This document shows, one piece after another, positions 51,299 through 63,129 of a DNA stretch of 64,000 nucleotides. This stretch comes from Margaritifera margaritifera. Its lineage: Eukaryota; Mollusca; Bivalvia; Unionida; Margaritiferidae. The translations under genes and the position numbers were made by a program. Every line of letters begins with the position of its first letter. Within the stretch, counting starts at the first letter, position 1. The DNA lies in assembly GCA_029931535.1 (NCBI GenBank), contig JAQPZY010001579.1:1230501-1294500 (forward strand), read 5' to 3'. Under the pieces are notes generated by a model. The model did not search any database, was not told the DNA's origin, and saw only the letters and a program-made list of their open reading frames with translations.

Positions 51299-53200
51299 TA
51301 CAGATAATCAGGTAACTGTTATTTATGGGGGGGGGGGGAACAAATCTAGAAATGGTAATACCTTATCTCCTCGATTACTTGACCTTAATGCAGAAACGGT
51401 AGAGGGTGGCGTTATGCAGTGCTTTCTTCCATTTGTTGAAAACAAAATAGAAAATGAAACCACGGCGTGCAGCATCTGCTGTCACATTAAGACCACAAAA
51501 TAACTGCCATATTACACTTGTCGACCACAAGCCAATACCGGTGGTAGATAGAGTCACAATAAAAATTATATTTTATTGCTTTATATATATATATATATGT
51601 AGATTTTAAGAGGTTTTAGTTTTATTTTGCATAACGTGCAGCTAGTAATGTGGAAACGAATGCACCAATAAAATGATGTCAAGGTCGTATCCATGATATT
51701 GCTATAGCAATGGTTTATCAAGCAGGTCCGACTAGATACTTGCATGAACATATATATTATTAAGGGATATTGGTAATGCGAATAGGCTTAACAGGTGGGT
51801 GGGTGTATTATAGCCATATATCACTTAGAGTGAAAAGTTATACATTATCAACTTAAAAAACTGTAATTTAAATGTGCAGGTACAATCTGTTTTGCGGAAA
51901 AGATATTTATAAGAGCTAAAAAAAAAGGCGCTTTGATATAACATTGTACGAAAAATAGATCACGGCATTGAGATAGTATTGAACTATTGCATTGTAATTA
52001 TCGTGTTGCATGAAGACTAAGCAAGATGCAACGAGCGTTACATTTTTCATATACACTGAGCCTTGCGTACAATGCAATGTGGCAAACGTCACGATGCCAT
52101 GTAATGGGGGTTGTCATTTTGGTCTTCTTCCGCTCAACTCGGTCCCATGACTGACAGCCATATTTTACGCATACCTGTAACCCGATGGTTATCAAACTCT
52201 CCATATTGAAAGTACAGTTGTGGACGGTACTGTTAATAGCGAAGAAAATTCCTAAACATACCTGAAATACATACTATGAAATGACTTATTTGCGTGTTTA
52301 CATTCTACTTCTTTTGCCCTCTTCTTTCACCGCATGTGGTTCAGTAAATATTACTCCGCTGAAGTTTATATCTTCACGTATTATCAATCCTTCGTTCTTA
52401 ACACCCATCTAAAGACAATGAAAAGTACCTGATATTAGCTAATTATCCTAAATAAACCCTGATATTAGCTAATTATCCTAAATAAACCTTATATGTGTGC
52501 ATAAATTGGATATATATTGAATTTGCTTGTAAGTATGAGAACTATTGTAGTTGTATGTTTTAACGTTAGTATGTGAGAAAGCACTTTTCACCTAAAGCCA
52601 GTGTCTACTTCAAATTAACAAAAAGAAAAATTTTAACAAAATTACAAACTGATCAGGTAAGGTATATGAGCAGTTTCATGCTTTAGAATAAGGTATTTCG
52701 TTCAATTCTGTTTGATGTTACGACTGTCAATAATCGTGAATTTTAAACTAAATATAGCGCAACATGCTTATGGACGGTGAATATGACATGTATACATTTA
52801 TACATCCATGTTCTTTTTCTACAGTGGATTCTACAGCGTGTCTAATAAGCCACGTGTAAATATAGAAAGACATGTGAACGGAGAATATAAAAATACTCCA
52901 GACTGTTAAATTTGGGGATCATCATAATGTTTGGGGCTGAAAATTGTGTCATTAATATTATTACCAAAATATATGTACAATTGTGTAATTGTCTTCATCA
53001 TAAAATGCTGCATGTGGCTACTGTAGGCCTCCCGACCCTTTTTAGGAACTACTGTCAAGGTTGTTCATGATGACAAACTTTATTGCAAACAGTTTGTGCA
53101 GAAAAACAGCTCAAGTTCAATTTCTGCAAGTTTTATACAAAATCCACTTCTCATTGCCACTAACTGGATTATTCATAAGTGTTAGTGACATTTCTTTTTC
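51299..53200. other. Non-coding stretch
   Basis: No supported gene. A poly-G run lies at about 51328, a short (AT)n near 51583, and a 30-base direct duplication starting CCTGATATTAGCTAATTATC at about 52428 and 52458. Confidence 0.45.
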
Positions 53201-53203
53201 ACC

Positions 53204-53430
53204 GCATACCGACTCCATATTGCTGTACACTGCATACAGACTCCATATTGCTGTACACTGCATACAGACTCCATATTGCTGTACACTTCATACAGACTCC
53301 ATATTGCTGTACACTGCATACAGACTCCATATTGCTGTACACTGCATACAGACTCCATATTGCTGTACACTGCATACAGACTCCATATTGCTGTACACTG
53401 CATGCATACTCCATATTGCTGTACACTGCA
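53204..53430. repeat. 28-bp tandem repeat, 8 copies
   Basis: Units read GCATACAGACTCCATATTGC plus TGTACACT. The third has CTTCATAC and the last GCATGCATACTCC. Repetitive open frames on both strands are artefacts. Confidence 0.96.
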
Positions 53431-53961
53431 TCAAAATCTGTGGACAAAAAGGTATGGAATTGTTTTTATTATAAGTTATTCTTTCACACACTCACTGCTA
53501 AATGTTACAGGATACTTAACTGAAAGAAATGGGACATCAATATTACCACAAGTTTTAGCCATTTCTTCACAATCGGAGTACCATATCCCACCCACCTGTA
53601 ATGCGTTGTGCATTACCAATAGCCCTTAAACGGCCTTCAATGTATAGTACCTGCATAGATGTAAATAGATAAAGACGTAAACCGTGCACATAATAAACTG
53701 ATTGACACTAACACTTCGTATCAATTTACTGCGTACAAAATGCCAAGGCGGGACCAGAAATTTGTCTTAGTCGACTAATTCAATGTTATCATACATCATT
53801 CAGTAGCGAAATACATTCGGGGGCCATTCTTGATCTCAGGGCATAAGGTCAGTAAAGTATTTGTTAAAGGGTCATATGGAATGCACCCGTCATGCACAAA
53901 CCACGTACTCGAATCCTAATGTGGGACTCCAGTGTCTGACGTAACTGACTGGGAACCAAGT

Positions 53962-54105
53962 GGTGAGTACTCGAGTATTTTGAGCAATGCATTTATTTAT
54001 TCATCAGTTGGTGAGTACTCGAGTATTTTTAGTAATACATCTATTTATTCATCAGTTGGTGAGTACTCGGGTATTTTGAGTAATACATCTATTTATTCAT
54101 CGGTC
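53962..54105. repeat. 48-bp tandem repeat, 3 copies
   Basis: Units begin GGTGAGTACTCG(A/G)GTATTTT at 53962, 54010 and 54058. Confidence 0.93.
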
Positions 54106-54193
54106 TGTCTACTCCTAATTAGGATGAATAATTCAATTTGATTTTTTTTTCAATATACGATGTTTACTGACAACAAACCAACTTACAATTACA

Positions 54194-54196
<3 letters not shown>

Positions 54197-54283
<87 letters not shown>
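54197..54283. repeat. (CT)n microsatellite
   Basis: About 43 CT copies. Confidence 0.98.
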
Positions 54284-54285
<2 letters not shown>

Positions 54286-54447
54286 CATGGATGGTATACT
54301 GCACAGTGGTCTTGATAATACATCATACAAGGAAAAGGACTATTGAATACGTGGTGTTGTACAGTACTTATCACATCTGGTGTTGTTGATGAGGATTTAT
54401 AACGAAAAGAAGAAGGTTATACTTTATTACATCAACATCACGCCTAG

Positions 54448-54650
54448 AAACATGAGAATGACACCCACAGAAACATGAGAATGACACCCACAGACACATG
54501 AGAATGACACCCACAGAAACATGAGAATGACACCCACAGAAACATGAGAATGACACCCACAGAAACATGAGAATGACACCCACAGAAACATGAGAATGAC
54601 ACCCACAGAAACATGAGGATGACACCCACAGAAACATGAGGATGAAGATA
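54448..54650. repeat. 23-bp tandem repeat, 9 copies
   Basis: Units read AAACATGAGAATGACACCCA plus CAG. The third has CACATG and the last two GAGGATG. Confidence 0.95.
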
Positions 54651-54971
54651 GAGTATACACAACAGAAGCATACACTTCAACAATAAAAACATTTGAAATG
54701 ATGCAAATCGATTTCGTGAAAAAAGTTTTGTCACTTGTGGTGTTAACCGAAATATACTAAAATAATATTACAGTCACCCCTGTCTACAAATCCAGGTGTA
54801 TATACAGACTCCCTTATTATAGCGCCTTTCATTATAACACGTTTCCTGTTATAAGGCGAATATGGTCATGTATCCGATTTTATAATCTACTAGTAAAATT
54901 ATATGTATAATGTACTTCATCATAAGGTCGAATACTCTATGACCACATTGGACAGCGTTATAAAGAGAGAG

Positions 54972-54975
<4 letters not shown>

Positions 54976-55039
<64 letters not shown>
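54976..55039. repeat. (AT)n microsatellite
   Basis: About 32 AT copies. Confidence 0.97.
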
Positions 55040-55044
<5 letters not shown>

Positions 55045-56519
55045 CAGAGCCAGGATCGGCAATTATGATATATCCTTCGGCAAGGCACTTTATTATGGTT
55101 GCCTCGGCATGATGTAACCTACATGTGCTGTAAAAAATCAAACCAAACTATCCTTCCTGTACACGTGAGTAATGTCTAGGCATAAGAGGTTCTCACAGAA
55201 GTTCTGGTGAGCTAGGGAACACACACCTTTGCTTTCAGGGAGCTAGGGAACAAGACCTTGGTTTTCATGGAGCAAGGGATGATTGACAATTATTTTCAAG
55301 GAACGAGGGAAGAATGTGCAAATTTCATGGGACATTTAATTTTCGGTTGTATTTTTGTGAAGAAGAAGAATATTTGCAGTAAAAGGGAATACAGATCCTT
55401 CCTCCCTCCCTTGTCCACATATCTCAAAGGTTCACAAAAGAAATCTGATAGAGACGAAGGAAGTAACATTAAATAAGCCTCCAAACAATCGTTGAGTATA
55501 TGAGTATGTTATATCATCAAAACCTTTAGATGAACTGCAGAGATTAGAATTCCAAGACTTGAAGAAAAAAAATTATTGCTCTGAATGTTTTTAGACATTT
55601 TTTTAACTTTAGTAAAATCCTATTGAATGTGGGTGTACATTAATGATTTTAGATTTTTTTATTTAATGACGAGAGGCTTTAAAGTTATGTGCTTAATAGA
55701 TCCCACTGTAGAAAAACCTTAAGCTTATTTTATTTTTGACAGATCATTCATTATTTGCAGTAGTTTACGATTTAGATAGAAGTCTTGCTTTTGAGGAATT
55801 TAGGAACTTGTTTGTTCTTTTTACTTTCTTTCATCTAAGAAACACAGGTTTCTTTTGCAGGGAAAATCCGTGAGAATTTTCACTCTTCATTATTTGATAG
55901 AAACCAACTTCATAATAACGAAAAATGTAAATGAAGTTTGGAAAAAATCGTTAGTTTAAACCTTTTGAAAATCTTGCGTAGTAATGTGTTCGGCACCACC
56001 AACTTGCAGATATAAAATGCATGAAAGCATTAGGGGATCTCAGAATAGTTCGTCAGGAGGTCGGTTTGTGATCATGGCAGTGCTATATACACCACAGTCA
56101 AGAGATTTATTTCTCAGAAATGCAACAAATTTTCTGTTCTGTTTAAAGATTATATAAAACATATTTCCTGCAGACTATATGTAATAAATACAATGCAGCA
56201 ATGACTTTCCCATTAACATCTACCTCCTATTTCCTTTGCAGGATATAGCCAATAATGTGTTAAAAGTGCTGTTAAAACCAATAAAAGCAAAAGAAAACTT
56301 TAATATCTCGTGACAATTTAAATTTTTACAATATAAATTCAGTTAGTATAGATTATTTCAAGATCATATCTTTTTCCATATAAATCTAGTCAGTATACTA
56401 TAAAACAACAATTCTTGGCGAATGCAATAACATGAAAATACGTTCGTTTCAAGTTGGCACGTTTGCAATATTTAATTTTAAAACACGTTTGCAATATTTC
56501 ATTTTAAAAAATACAGATA
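55040..56519. other. Non-coding stretch
   Basis: No supported gene. An imperfect repeat of GAGCTAGGGAACAAGACC-like words lies at about 55208-55310. Confidence 0.45.
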
Positions 56520-56520
56520 T

Positions 56521-56752
56521 TAAGCGATAGGATGCATGTCCCATAAGCGATAGGATGCATGTTCCATAAGCGATAGGATGCATGTTCCATAAGCGATAGG
56601 ATGCATGTTCCATAAGCTATAGGATGCATGTTCCATAAGCGATAGGATGCATGTTCCATAAGCTATAGGATGCATGTTCCATAAGCGATAGGATGCATGT
56701 TCCATAAGCGATAGGATGCATGTTCCATAAGCTATAGGATGCATCTTCCATC
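56521..56752. repeat. 23-bp tandem repeat, 10 copies
   Basis: Units read TAAGCGATAGGATGCATGTT plus CCA. AAGCTATAGG replaces AAGCGATAGG in several copies. Confidence 0.95.
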
Positions 56753-56847
56753 ACTTTGATTTGCATTTGTTCCTCTGATCCGATATTTCCTTTACATACA
56801 TATTGTGTGTATACAGCGCCGCCCGATATGCGGTCAGTGTCTAAATA

Positions 56848-56905
56848 CAGTAAAACTTCTATTATCCGGACACCGATTGTCTCGATTATTCGCTCGTACA
56901 AACTA
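56848..56905. mobile_element. pogo/Tigger-like terminal repeat
   Basis: The segment starts CAGTAAAACTTCTATTATCC and continues GGACACCGATTGTCTCGATTATTCG, resembling the ends of Tigger/pogo transposons and the MITE at 62241. It is preceded by TA. I cannot find the other end. Confidence 0.45.
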
Positions 56906-57002
56906 TTAACGTTTTCCCCGAAATTTGTATTTATTATAATGTACATGTATCAGAAATTATACAATTTTGCCAATCACGACAGTAGTATAGTGTGTCGATA
57001 TA

Positions 57003-57320
57003 GACCCAAACGGGAATCCGATGTTAAACAGGGTCAAAAGTTTATAGGCCCAAACGGGAATTTAACATGGGAATGGTACTATAAACCCGTATAAGAATTT
57101 AACATGGGAATGACACTATGGACCCGTACGAAAATTTAACATGGAAAAATGTATGGTCGAAAGTCGATAGCCTCAAATGGTCAAACGTTTATAGTCCCTT
57201 ACGGGAATTTAACATGGAAAAATTTATCGTCAAAAGTTTATATCCCCCTACGGGAATTTTACATGGGAAAATTTATGGTCGAAAGTTTCTAGTCCCATAC
57301 GGGATTCTAACATAGGAACA
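57003..57320. repeat. Imperfect repeat with ACGGGAATTTAACATGG words
   Basis: About seven degenerate units, 45-65 bases apart, share A(A/C)GGGAAT(T/C)(T/C)AACATGG and GGTC(A/G)AAAGT(T/C)TATAG. Confidence 0.8.
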
Positions 57321-57324
57321 TTTA

Positions 57325-57805
57325 GTATAGTGACCAATACCCCACATATACTATTCAACACACGGCGCATAGTGACCAATACCCAGTCATCTACTATCCA
57401 ACACCCCACATTATACCATCAACACGCTGTGTGTAGTGACTAATACCCCACATATACTATCCAACATGCCGTGTGTACTAACCAATATTCACATATATTA
57501 TCCAACACGCTGTGTAGTGACCAACACGCAGTCATCTAGTATCCAACACCCCACATTATACCATCAACACGTCATGTGTAATGACCAATACCCCAGATAT
57601 ACTATTCAACACGCCGTGTGTACTGACCAATACCCAGTAGTCTACTATCCAACACCCCATATTATACCATCAATACGCTGTGTGTAGTGACCAATAACCC
57701 CATATATATTATCCAATATGACGTGTGTATTGACCAACACACAGTCATCTCATATCCAACACAGCACATTATACCATCAACACGCCATGTTTAGTGACCT
57801 ACTGT
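57325..57805. repeat. Imperfect repeat with AGTGACCAATACCC words
   Basis: About eleven degenerate units of roughly 40 bases share GTGACCAATACCC, A(T/C)ATACTATCCAACA and CGC(C/T)GTGTG. One further copy of AGTGACCAATACCCTAC lies alone near 58398. Confidence 0.85.
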
Positions 57806-57959
57806 CTAGTGGCTATATGCATATATCTGAGATTAATATAAACTATTACCTTTACCTCAGATCATGTTGGAGGTGTCAGGAAATTTCCATATTTTGTACT
57901 CGTGTAATAAATAGCTTCAATCAAGGAAACCAGCTCATAATAACACTATAATGGACGTA

Positions 57960-58385
57960 AGAAGAGGTAAAAAAAATGACCTAGACTAAAAGTAGTATTA
58001 CAATTCCGAAACTGCACCGGACTTTATTGGAGACTGAAGAAAAAAAAGGACTTTAGCGGAGACTAAAAAAAGTCCGGAAAAATATTAAAATATAGTCGAG
58101 ACTAAAAGTAAAACTAAAATTTCTAAACTAATACGGAATTTAGCGGAGATTAAAAAGAAATTCCCCCAAATATAAAAATTGTAAATAGTATTTTTACAAA
58201 TTGTAAAAAAACGAAAATTAAAAGCAAAAAATTTACAAATTTACATTTCTTTACAAATAAAAAATAAACAAATTATACGGAATTTAGCGAAGACTGAAAA
58301 ATGTCCAGACAAATTAAAAAAATTACATTTTTGTTTTGCAAATTGTAAAACTAAAATAAAAAAAAAATAAGATTAAACAAATTTC
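57960..58385. repeat. A-rich imperfect repeat with TTTAGCGGAGACTAAAA
   Basis: A-rich sequence in which (G/A)GACTTTAGCGGAGACTAAAA recurs about five times in degenerate form. Confidence 0.7.
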
Positions 58386-58389
58386 CCGC

Positions 58390-59079
58390 TGTTTTGAGTG
58401 ACCAATACCCTACAGTTACTAACCAACAGCAAAACTCAGCGGAGGCGAAGACATGAAGGAAAACATCAATCTTAGAAAAAATTCAAGGATGGACAGAGAC
58501 AATGTGAAAGATCATGCCCAAAAGAATTTGTTTTTGTTTCTATAAAATGAGCCAACATTATTTTTCTCTAAATCAAAATTTTTTTATCAGCCCCGCTCTC
58601 TGAAACATCAACAAAACCAACGAAGATGGAGGGTAAGGGCTAGTCCCTTCTTTAGCATCTACAAATACCAAACATTAAACATGAACGTATTTGTAAGGTT
58701 GACAACGTTGTGGAGTCGGACTAGAATTCCAATGATCTAGTACAGTGTTATTTTGCTATCAATACACCCTATGTTTCTGTGCTAAAGAAAATATACAACC
58801 ATAATGTCCACAAAACAACCTTTCCATTTTTCATGGTTTCTAGAGTACTCATGATCAAAACAAGGCACTAAATGTTCTAAGGAAATCCAAGACTGTGTTG
58901 ATGAAGAAAATACACACAATATTGTGCAAACACTATTGAATCGGATCCTTGTAATATCACATTATTGAATTGAGTACATACAGCATTTCTTCTCATAAAG
59001 TCGATGATATCGTCTTCTAGAGGAGGTAATCAATAAGAATCAAAATATTCTATATTGTGATCGTTGGGAAAGTAGACGG
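58390..59079. other. Non-coding stretch
   Basis: No supported gene. It lies just past the 3' side of the virus-like block and may contain its lost end. Confidence 0.4.
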
Positions 59080-59765
59080 CTATCTAATGGGGTTCTGGGC
59101 GATGACTGGCGTCGTGCTGGTGACATAGGCTTTAACGTCTTTAAGTTTTCGATGAGGGAGTTCATCTTTGGTATACACCACTGGATTCCAAGAAGCTGTG
59201 TACGAACTGTGAATCAGAAGGTAATGAAGTTCCCAGGTATAAATTTTTTCCACAGGTAATGATAAGTCATCAGTTCGCACTTAACTTTTTCCTTGAACAT
59301 ATCTGTCAAGTAAGTCGATGAACGGGAAGTCTCTGTACTCTGTTGCAAGAGAGCTTCGATGTGTTTCATTTGCAAAGAAGTCAATGGAGGTAAGGAAAGG
59401 TCACACAAGTCTTTATGCGACTCTTCCAAAATCTTCTCTTCGAAGATGAGAGTCTATGCCTCTTCTAGATAGTCTTCCAGCTTTTCTTCTTGTCTCATCA
59501 TCCAACATTTGTCGTGTTGTTTTTTACTAGAATGGTCGATTTGACAACCATGACAATGTTCTCTAGTCAGTTGTGTGATTCTTGTAGCCAAATGACGAGC
59601 AAATCAGGAGACTAAGTGTTGTTCTTGTTCTGGGCATCATGACTATTTTTGTCTTGTTCACTTGTGGTCTGTGACTGTTGTTGTTCTGGATAGAAAACAT
59701 CCTCTTTGCCTATCGCCATAGGTTCGTGTTCAATTTCTTTTAATAATCTATGATCACTTCTATCA
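59080..59765 (-). pseudogene. Zinc-motif protein gene of the virus-like block (broken)
   Basis: This starts directly after the capsid-like gene on the same strand. An N-terminal charged segment (59760-59610) is followed, after a frame change, by C-x2-C-x4-H-x5-H-x2-C at about 59565-59505, a likely zinc knuckle. A leucine- and glutamate-rich tail reads on from 59490 to 59220, with a stop near 59450. Another short open piece (59280-59080) follows. I recall similar cysteine/histidine motifs in Polinton-like elements, but have no name for the protein. At least three lesions show it is dead. Confidence 0.45.
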
Positions 59766-59775
59766 AACTGTTGAT

Positions 59776-61015
59776 TTACAGAGTGTCACATTCTGCATAC
59801 AAGATTACGTTCACTGTGTTCGCCAGAGCTAGTGCAAACTGAAGTTCTATACGAAGTTGGTCCGATTTTACAGGGTGGAAATGTCCTTCGTCGCTGTCTT
59901 GGTCTGGTTTGAAATCAAGCCATACAAAGCATATTCTCCTGCACACTCGCCGTACTAAATGACGTGGCTACTATTGGTTCCTAAGTGTCCTGTGGTTTCA
60001 GACATAGTCAAGTAAGATCTCAATTAATTTTTCTGGGAAAAGTTAGGTTCAAAAGGTCTGGTAAACAACGTCTGGCCATCTCGGGTGACTTCTGTCTTTG
60101 ATACGTTGAAATGTTGGAACTCGAAAGGATTTTGATCGATGGCTTCGTTGAGAGCCGCATTGGTGACGATGCCGATGAGCAAAAGTTTTGGTAGTTGACC
60201 TTGGAAAACATGATCATCGATCTTGGATCGGAGTCCAGAGGTTTTCACTTCCACTCGCCGTAGAGGATATTTGACTGTCGTTCTGCTCAGAGTTTGACTG
60301 ATGTCGTTTTCCACCTTAGGTAAGATCTCCACACGTCGCACGTATTGTCTTCATTTGGTACTCGTTAGCATTAGCCATTAAATGGAACACGGTGCTGCTT
60401 CGATTCAGTCTCAGACGTACATCCACACCTTTCAACAAATACTTGTCTTGCAACCACATGCCCAAATGCAAACGATCCATTATTTCTAAACTACGTCCTT
60501 GTTTGATTTTCTTTTGGCGGTCTTTAAATCCAACATTGTGATATGCATCATCATCTGCAATCAATGCTGTGTCGTTGAACTTGTCCAACGTGTCAGGTTT
60601 CCACACAACTGAAGCATCCGGATGTGTGTTCTTGGCTTTTTTACGTACGTCAAGGGCACACTTGGTAAGGGTAAGTGTCCTTTTTGCTGCTCATCAGTTT
60701 GTTATTCAATTACAAATCCACTTCGCTGAACAATGAATGCCTGAAATTGTTGACGGGAGCCACTCTGGCATCGGCGCCAGGATTGGTGTTGTCCGTTTTG
60801 AGAACTTTGACTTTCACATACAAGTAACTGTTATTCAGATCGAAGTAATCTTCGGTTTGCCCTTTGATTTCAAATTCGATATGTGCTGAGGTGGTCAAAG
60901 ACGACATAGGATGAAAATCTACCCGTTGGGATTCTTGCATCGTCATCACTGTCAGTGGCATGGCAAACATATCGAGTTCTGACTTAGAACATTCGCAAGT
61001 ATCTCGGTGCGTCAT
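59776..61015 (-). pseudogene. Polinton-like major capsid protein gene (broken)
   Basis: The start codon is at 61013-61015 and the final stop at 59776-59778. Pieces in three frames read as one protein: an N-terminal jelly-roll start with H-P-M-S-S-L-T and Y-F-D-L-N-N-S-Y-L-Y-V-K, a middle piece at 60655-60316 with L-L-K-G-V-D-V-R-L, a piece at 60341-60024 with T-V-K-Y-P-L-R-R-V-E-V-K and G-Q-L-P-K, and a C-terminal piece ending L-A-L-A-N-T-V-N-V-I-L-Y-A-E. This matches my memory of the double jelly-roll capsid of Polinton/Maverick elements (labelled F54H12.2-like in animal annotation). Lesions seen: TAA at 60710-60712, a frame change near 60655, another near 60330, TAA near 60024, another stop near 59955, and a frame change just after. 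It cannot make a full protein. Confidence 0.75.
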
Positions 61016-61019
61016 TTTT

Positions 61020-61330
61020 CTTTTTTAGTTAGTAATCAAAAACGTCAAATTCTCTGACAGCTGCTCTTCCTTTTGTTTAATTCTTTTCCCGATCGTGTCT
61101 ATGAGGTATGAAGGGTTTTCGACGTCTCTTTCTGACTCGTCTTTGCTGTGGCATAGAGGAAGAAGCAATGCATGCGCCAGAAGTATGAAGCGAATTTATA
61201 GGAGTGTCTTGGCGCCCTATTTGGTCTGTTCCTGTCTGAATCAACACATTTGTTTCCTGTTTTCATCAAGGCGTCTTTAGGACTTTGTTGGTCGATGAGT
61301 ACGTTTTGGAGAAAATCCTTTTCCTTGCGT
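61020..61330 (-). pseudogene. Small basic gene remnant between penton and capsid
   Basis: Between the two capsid genes the minus strand reads in broken frames as a short protein with Q-S-P-K-D-A-L-M-K-T-G and, in another frame, an arginine-rich V-R-K-R-R-R-K-P stretch. Polinton-like elements often carry a small basic virion protein next to capsid genes, which is why I list it. Identification is weak. Confidence 0.25.
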
Positions 61331-61447
61331 CAAAGCTGCATTTTATAAAGCATGCAATCCTCGAGTTACCATCTATTTTAAGATGGTTACTATAGTACGA
61401 AAAACTCCTCGGTACACAAAATACATCTCTTACAATTCAGTGTATAA

Positions 61448-62041
61448 TCATTTTCGAAAATGTAGTTTCACGGTGACTTTTCCTTTGGAGAATACAATAT
61501 TTTGTCCAAGATCTCTTTTTATACTAATATTGACACTGTCAAAACACAATTTATTGACAGGAAGATAATGAGGATGTAGAAATTCTTGGTGAACGTGATA
61601 CGTGTTTCCTCCTTCGTCGTAAGCATCTATGGCAGACTCCACTTGGAAAGAAATAACTCTCAGCAACGAAACAGCTGTGTTTCCTACGACCTTGTACTCA
61701 ACGAAATCAGAATACACAAAAAACATAAAATGTAGTCCTTCGTTCAGTTCAATATGGTTGCGAAAATACTTGCAGAATCTATCATTGTTGTGAATGTCTT
61801 TTGACTGCGATGATATGTTCGTGTTCCCACCCAGAATAGCAAATAAACTGGGAGGAAATCTGATAGAAAGCGTTTTGTCGTCGGAAAAATAAATTTTACG
61901 AGGACGAGCAATTGAATGGTACTCGATCTGTACACTTCGGCGAGCTTTCTCCAGTGCTTTACCAAAGTGATCGTCGAAAATAGCAGAAATCTTATCGAGG
62001 AGATGTTGATCACTAAAATAAAATCCTGTAGGAATTCGCAT
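61448..62041 (-). CDS. Penton-like minor capsid protein of a virus-like element
   Basis: An open frame of 197 codons with ATG at 62039-62041, the only intact gene of the virus-like block. It is the expected single jelly-roll size range or a little short. The C-terminal part (Y-L-P-V near residue 166, D-S-V-N-I-S-I-K-R-D, then F-S-K-G-K-V-T-V-K-L-H-F-R-K at the end) matches the pattern I know for the penton protein of Polinton/Maverick elements. The N-terminal 30 residues include G-F-Y-F-S-D. It lies upstream of the broken capsid gene in the same direction, as in those elements. Whether it is expressed is unknown; the broken neighbours argue that it survives by chance or recent insertion. Confidence 0.65.
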   Translation of the reverse strand: MRIPTGFYFSDQHLLDKISAIFDDHFGKALEKARRSVQIEYHSIARPRKIYFSDDKTLSIRFPPSLFAILGGNTNISSQSKDIHNNDRFCKYFRNHIELNEGLHFMFFVYSDFVEYKVVGNTAVSLLRVISFQVESAIDAYDEGGNTYHVHQEFLHPHYLPVNKLCFDSVNISIKRDLGQNIVFSKGKVTVKLHFRK

Positions 62042-62240
62042 CTATTTTATTATTCAATAATGGATAGTCCAAGTAAATCTCCGATAAGTGTCAAGTGAAA
62101 ACGTAAAATCTTATCATGAATTTTAGTATTTAATTAAAATATCTGATTACTTTTTGTTTTTATAGTTTCTACTTTGTATTTCCTTAAACATGTCAAATGT
62201 CTACAAAACGTAAATATGTGCTTAATTACAGATACACATA

Positions 62241-62371
62241 CAGTCAAGTTATGATTATCGGACTCATTTAATCCAGATACTACTTTTTCACAAACATTCG
62301 ATCATCCAGATGACCCATTATTCAGACGAAATATATGTCCGCAATGGGTCCGGATAATCAATGTCTTACTA
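62241..62371. mobile_element. pogo/Tigger-like MITE, 131 bp
   Basis: The left end CAGTCAAGTTATGATTATCGGAC and the complement of the right end TAGTAAGACATTGATTATCCGGAC are imperfect inverted repeats. TA flanks both sides (62239-62240 and 62372-62373), fitting TA target duplications of pogo/Tigger elements. There is no coding capacity. Confidence 0.7.
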
Positions 62372-63083
62372 TACAAAGAATAATCTGCGTAACAGGAGGA
62401 GCGGGAGATGATTATCCTACTGGATGACAAATATTGCAATCATGAGCATTGGCAAATATTCCATTTGATGTATCTTATGTATCTTTGATGTATCTTATGG
62501 TTTAGTAGCCGAGGGTTACAAGTGTCAAAGTTTAAGATTTTAAAAATGTTCATGAATGTTAGAGGAGGTGGGGTGGGGTGGGGTGCGGTCCGAGATTTGT
62601 TATTTTTTATATATATTTAAATTTGTCGTGTATGACCTTGTTTTGAGTCCAAAAACTAGCATTTAAGCAAGAGGTTGCTACTGGTAACACAGCACTAACC
62701 TCTTTTTCTTCCGCCATCATAAATTTATTCCAGGTTCTTCTTCAAATCATACATTTTAGTATATAGAACTTCCCTGCTGGGTCCAAATTCTCGCCCGTTA
62801 GTCCGTTGTATCCATATATTTGTTATTTTGCTTATCTCTCCTCATGTCGATACTACTTTAAATTGATTTTAGACAGTCATGTGTGTGTGTGTGTGTGTTG
62901 GTGCTCTAACCAAAGGTATCTGTTCTAGATTATAATTAGTCAGCCCGAAACAGGGTCTTGTTCAAGTTCGAAAACGGTCAAAAAATAAACCAAGATGGAA
63001 ACCCCTTGTTTTAGTACATAGATTACGGCTAAATATATCATCTCCCAATGTCTAGCTTCTTTTGAAACAAGTATAAACCTCGG

Positions 63084-63088
<5 letters not shown>
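62372..63088. other. Non-coding stretch
   Basis: No supported gene. A GGGGTGGGGTG run lies near 62570 and a short (GT)n near 62880. Confidence 0.45.

Positions 63089-63126
<38 letters not shown>
63089..63126. repeat. (CA)n microsatellite
   Basis: About 19 CA copies. Confidence 0.95.

Positions 63127-63129
<3 letters not shown>

Noticed and set aside
51177..51503. 108-codon plus-strand frame
   Set aside because: Its first third is LTR sequence and it includes a poly-G run. No motif or splice signal.
53061..53629. Repetitive open frames of 67-137 codons
   Set aside because: They cross the 28-bp array and are open in several frames on both strands.
54371..54734. Cysteine-rich repetitive minus-strand frames
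   Set aside because: They are translations of the 23-bp array in three frames; no independent support.
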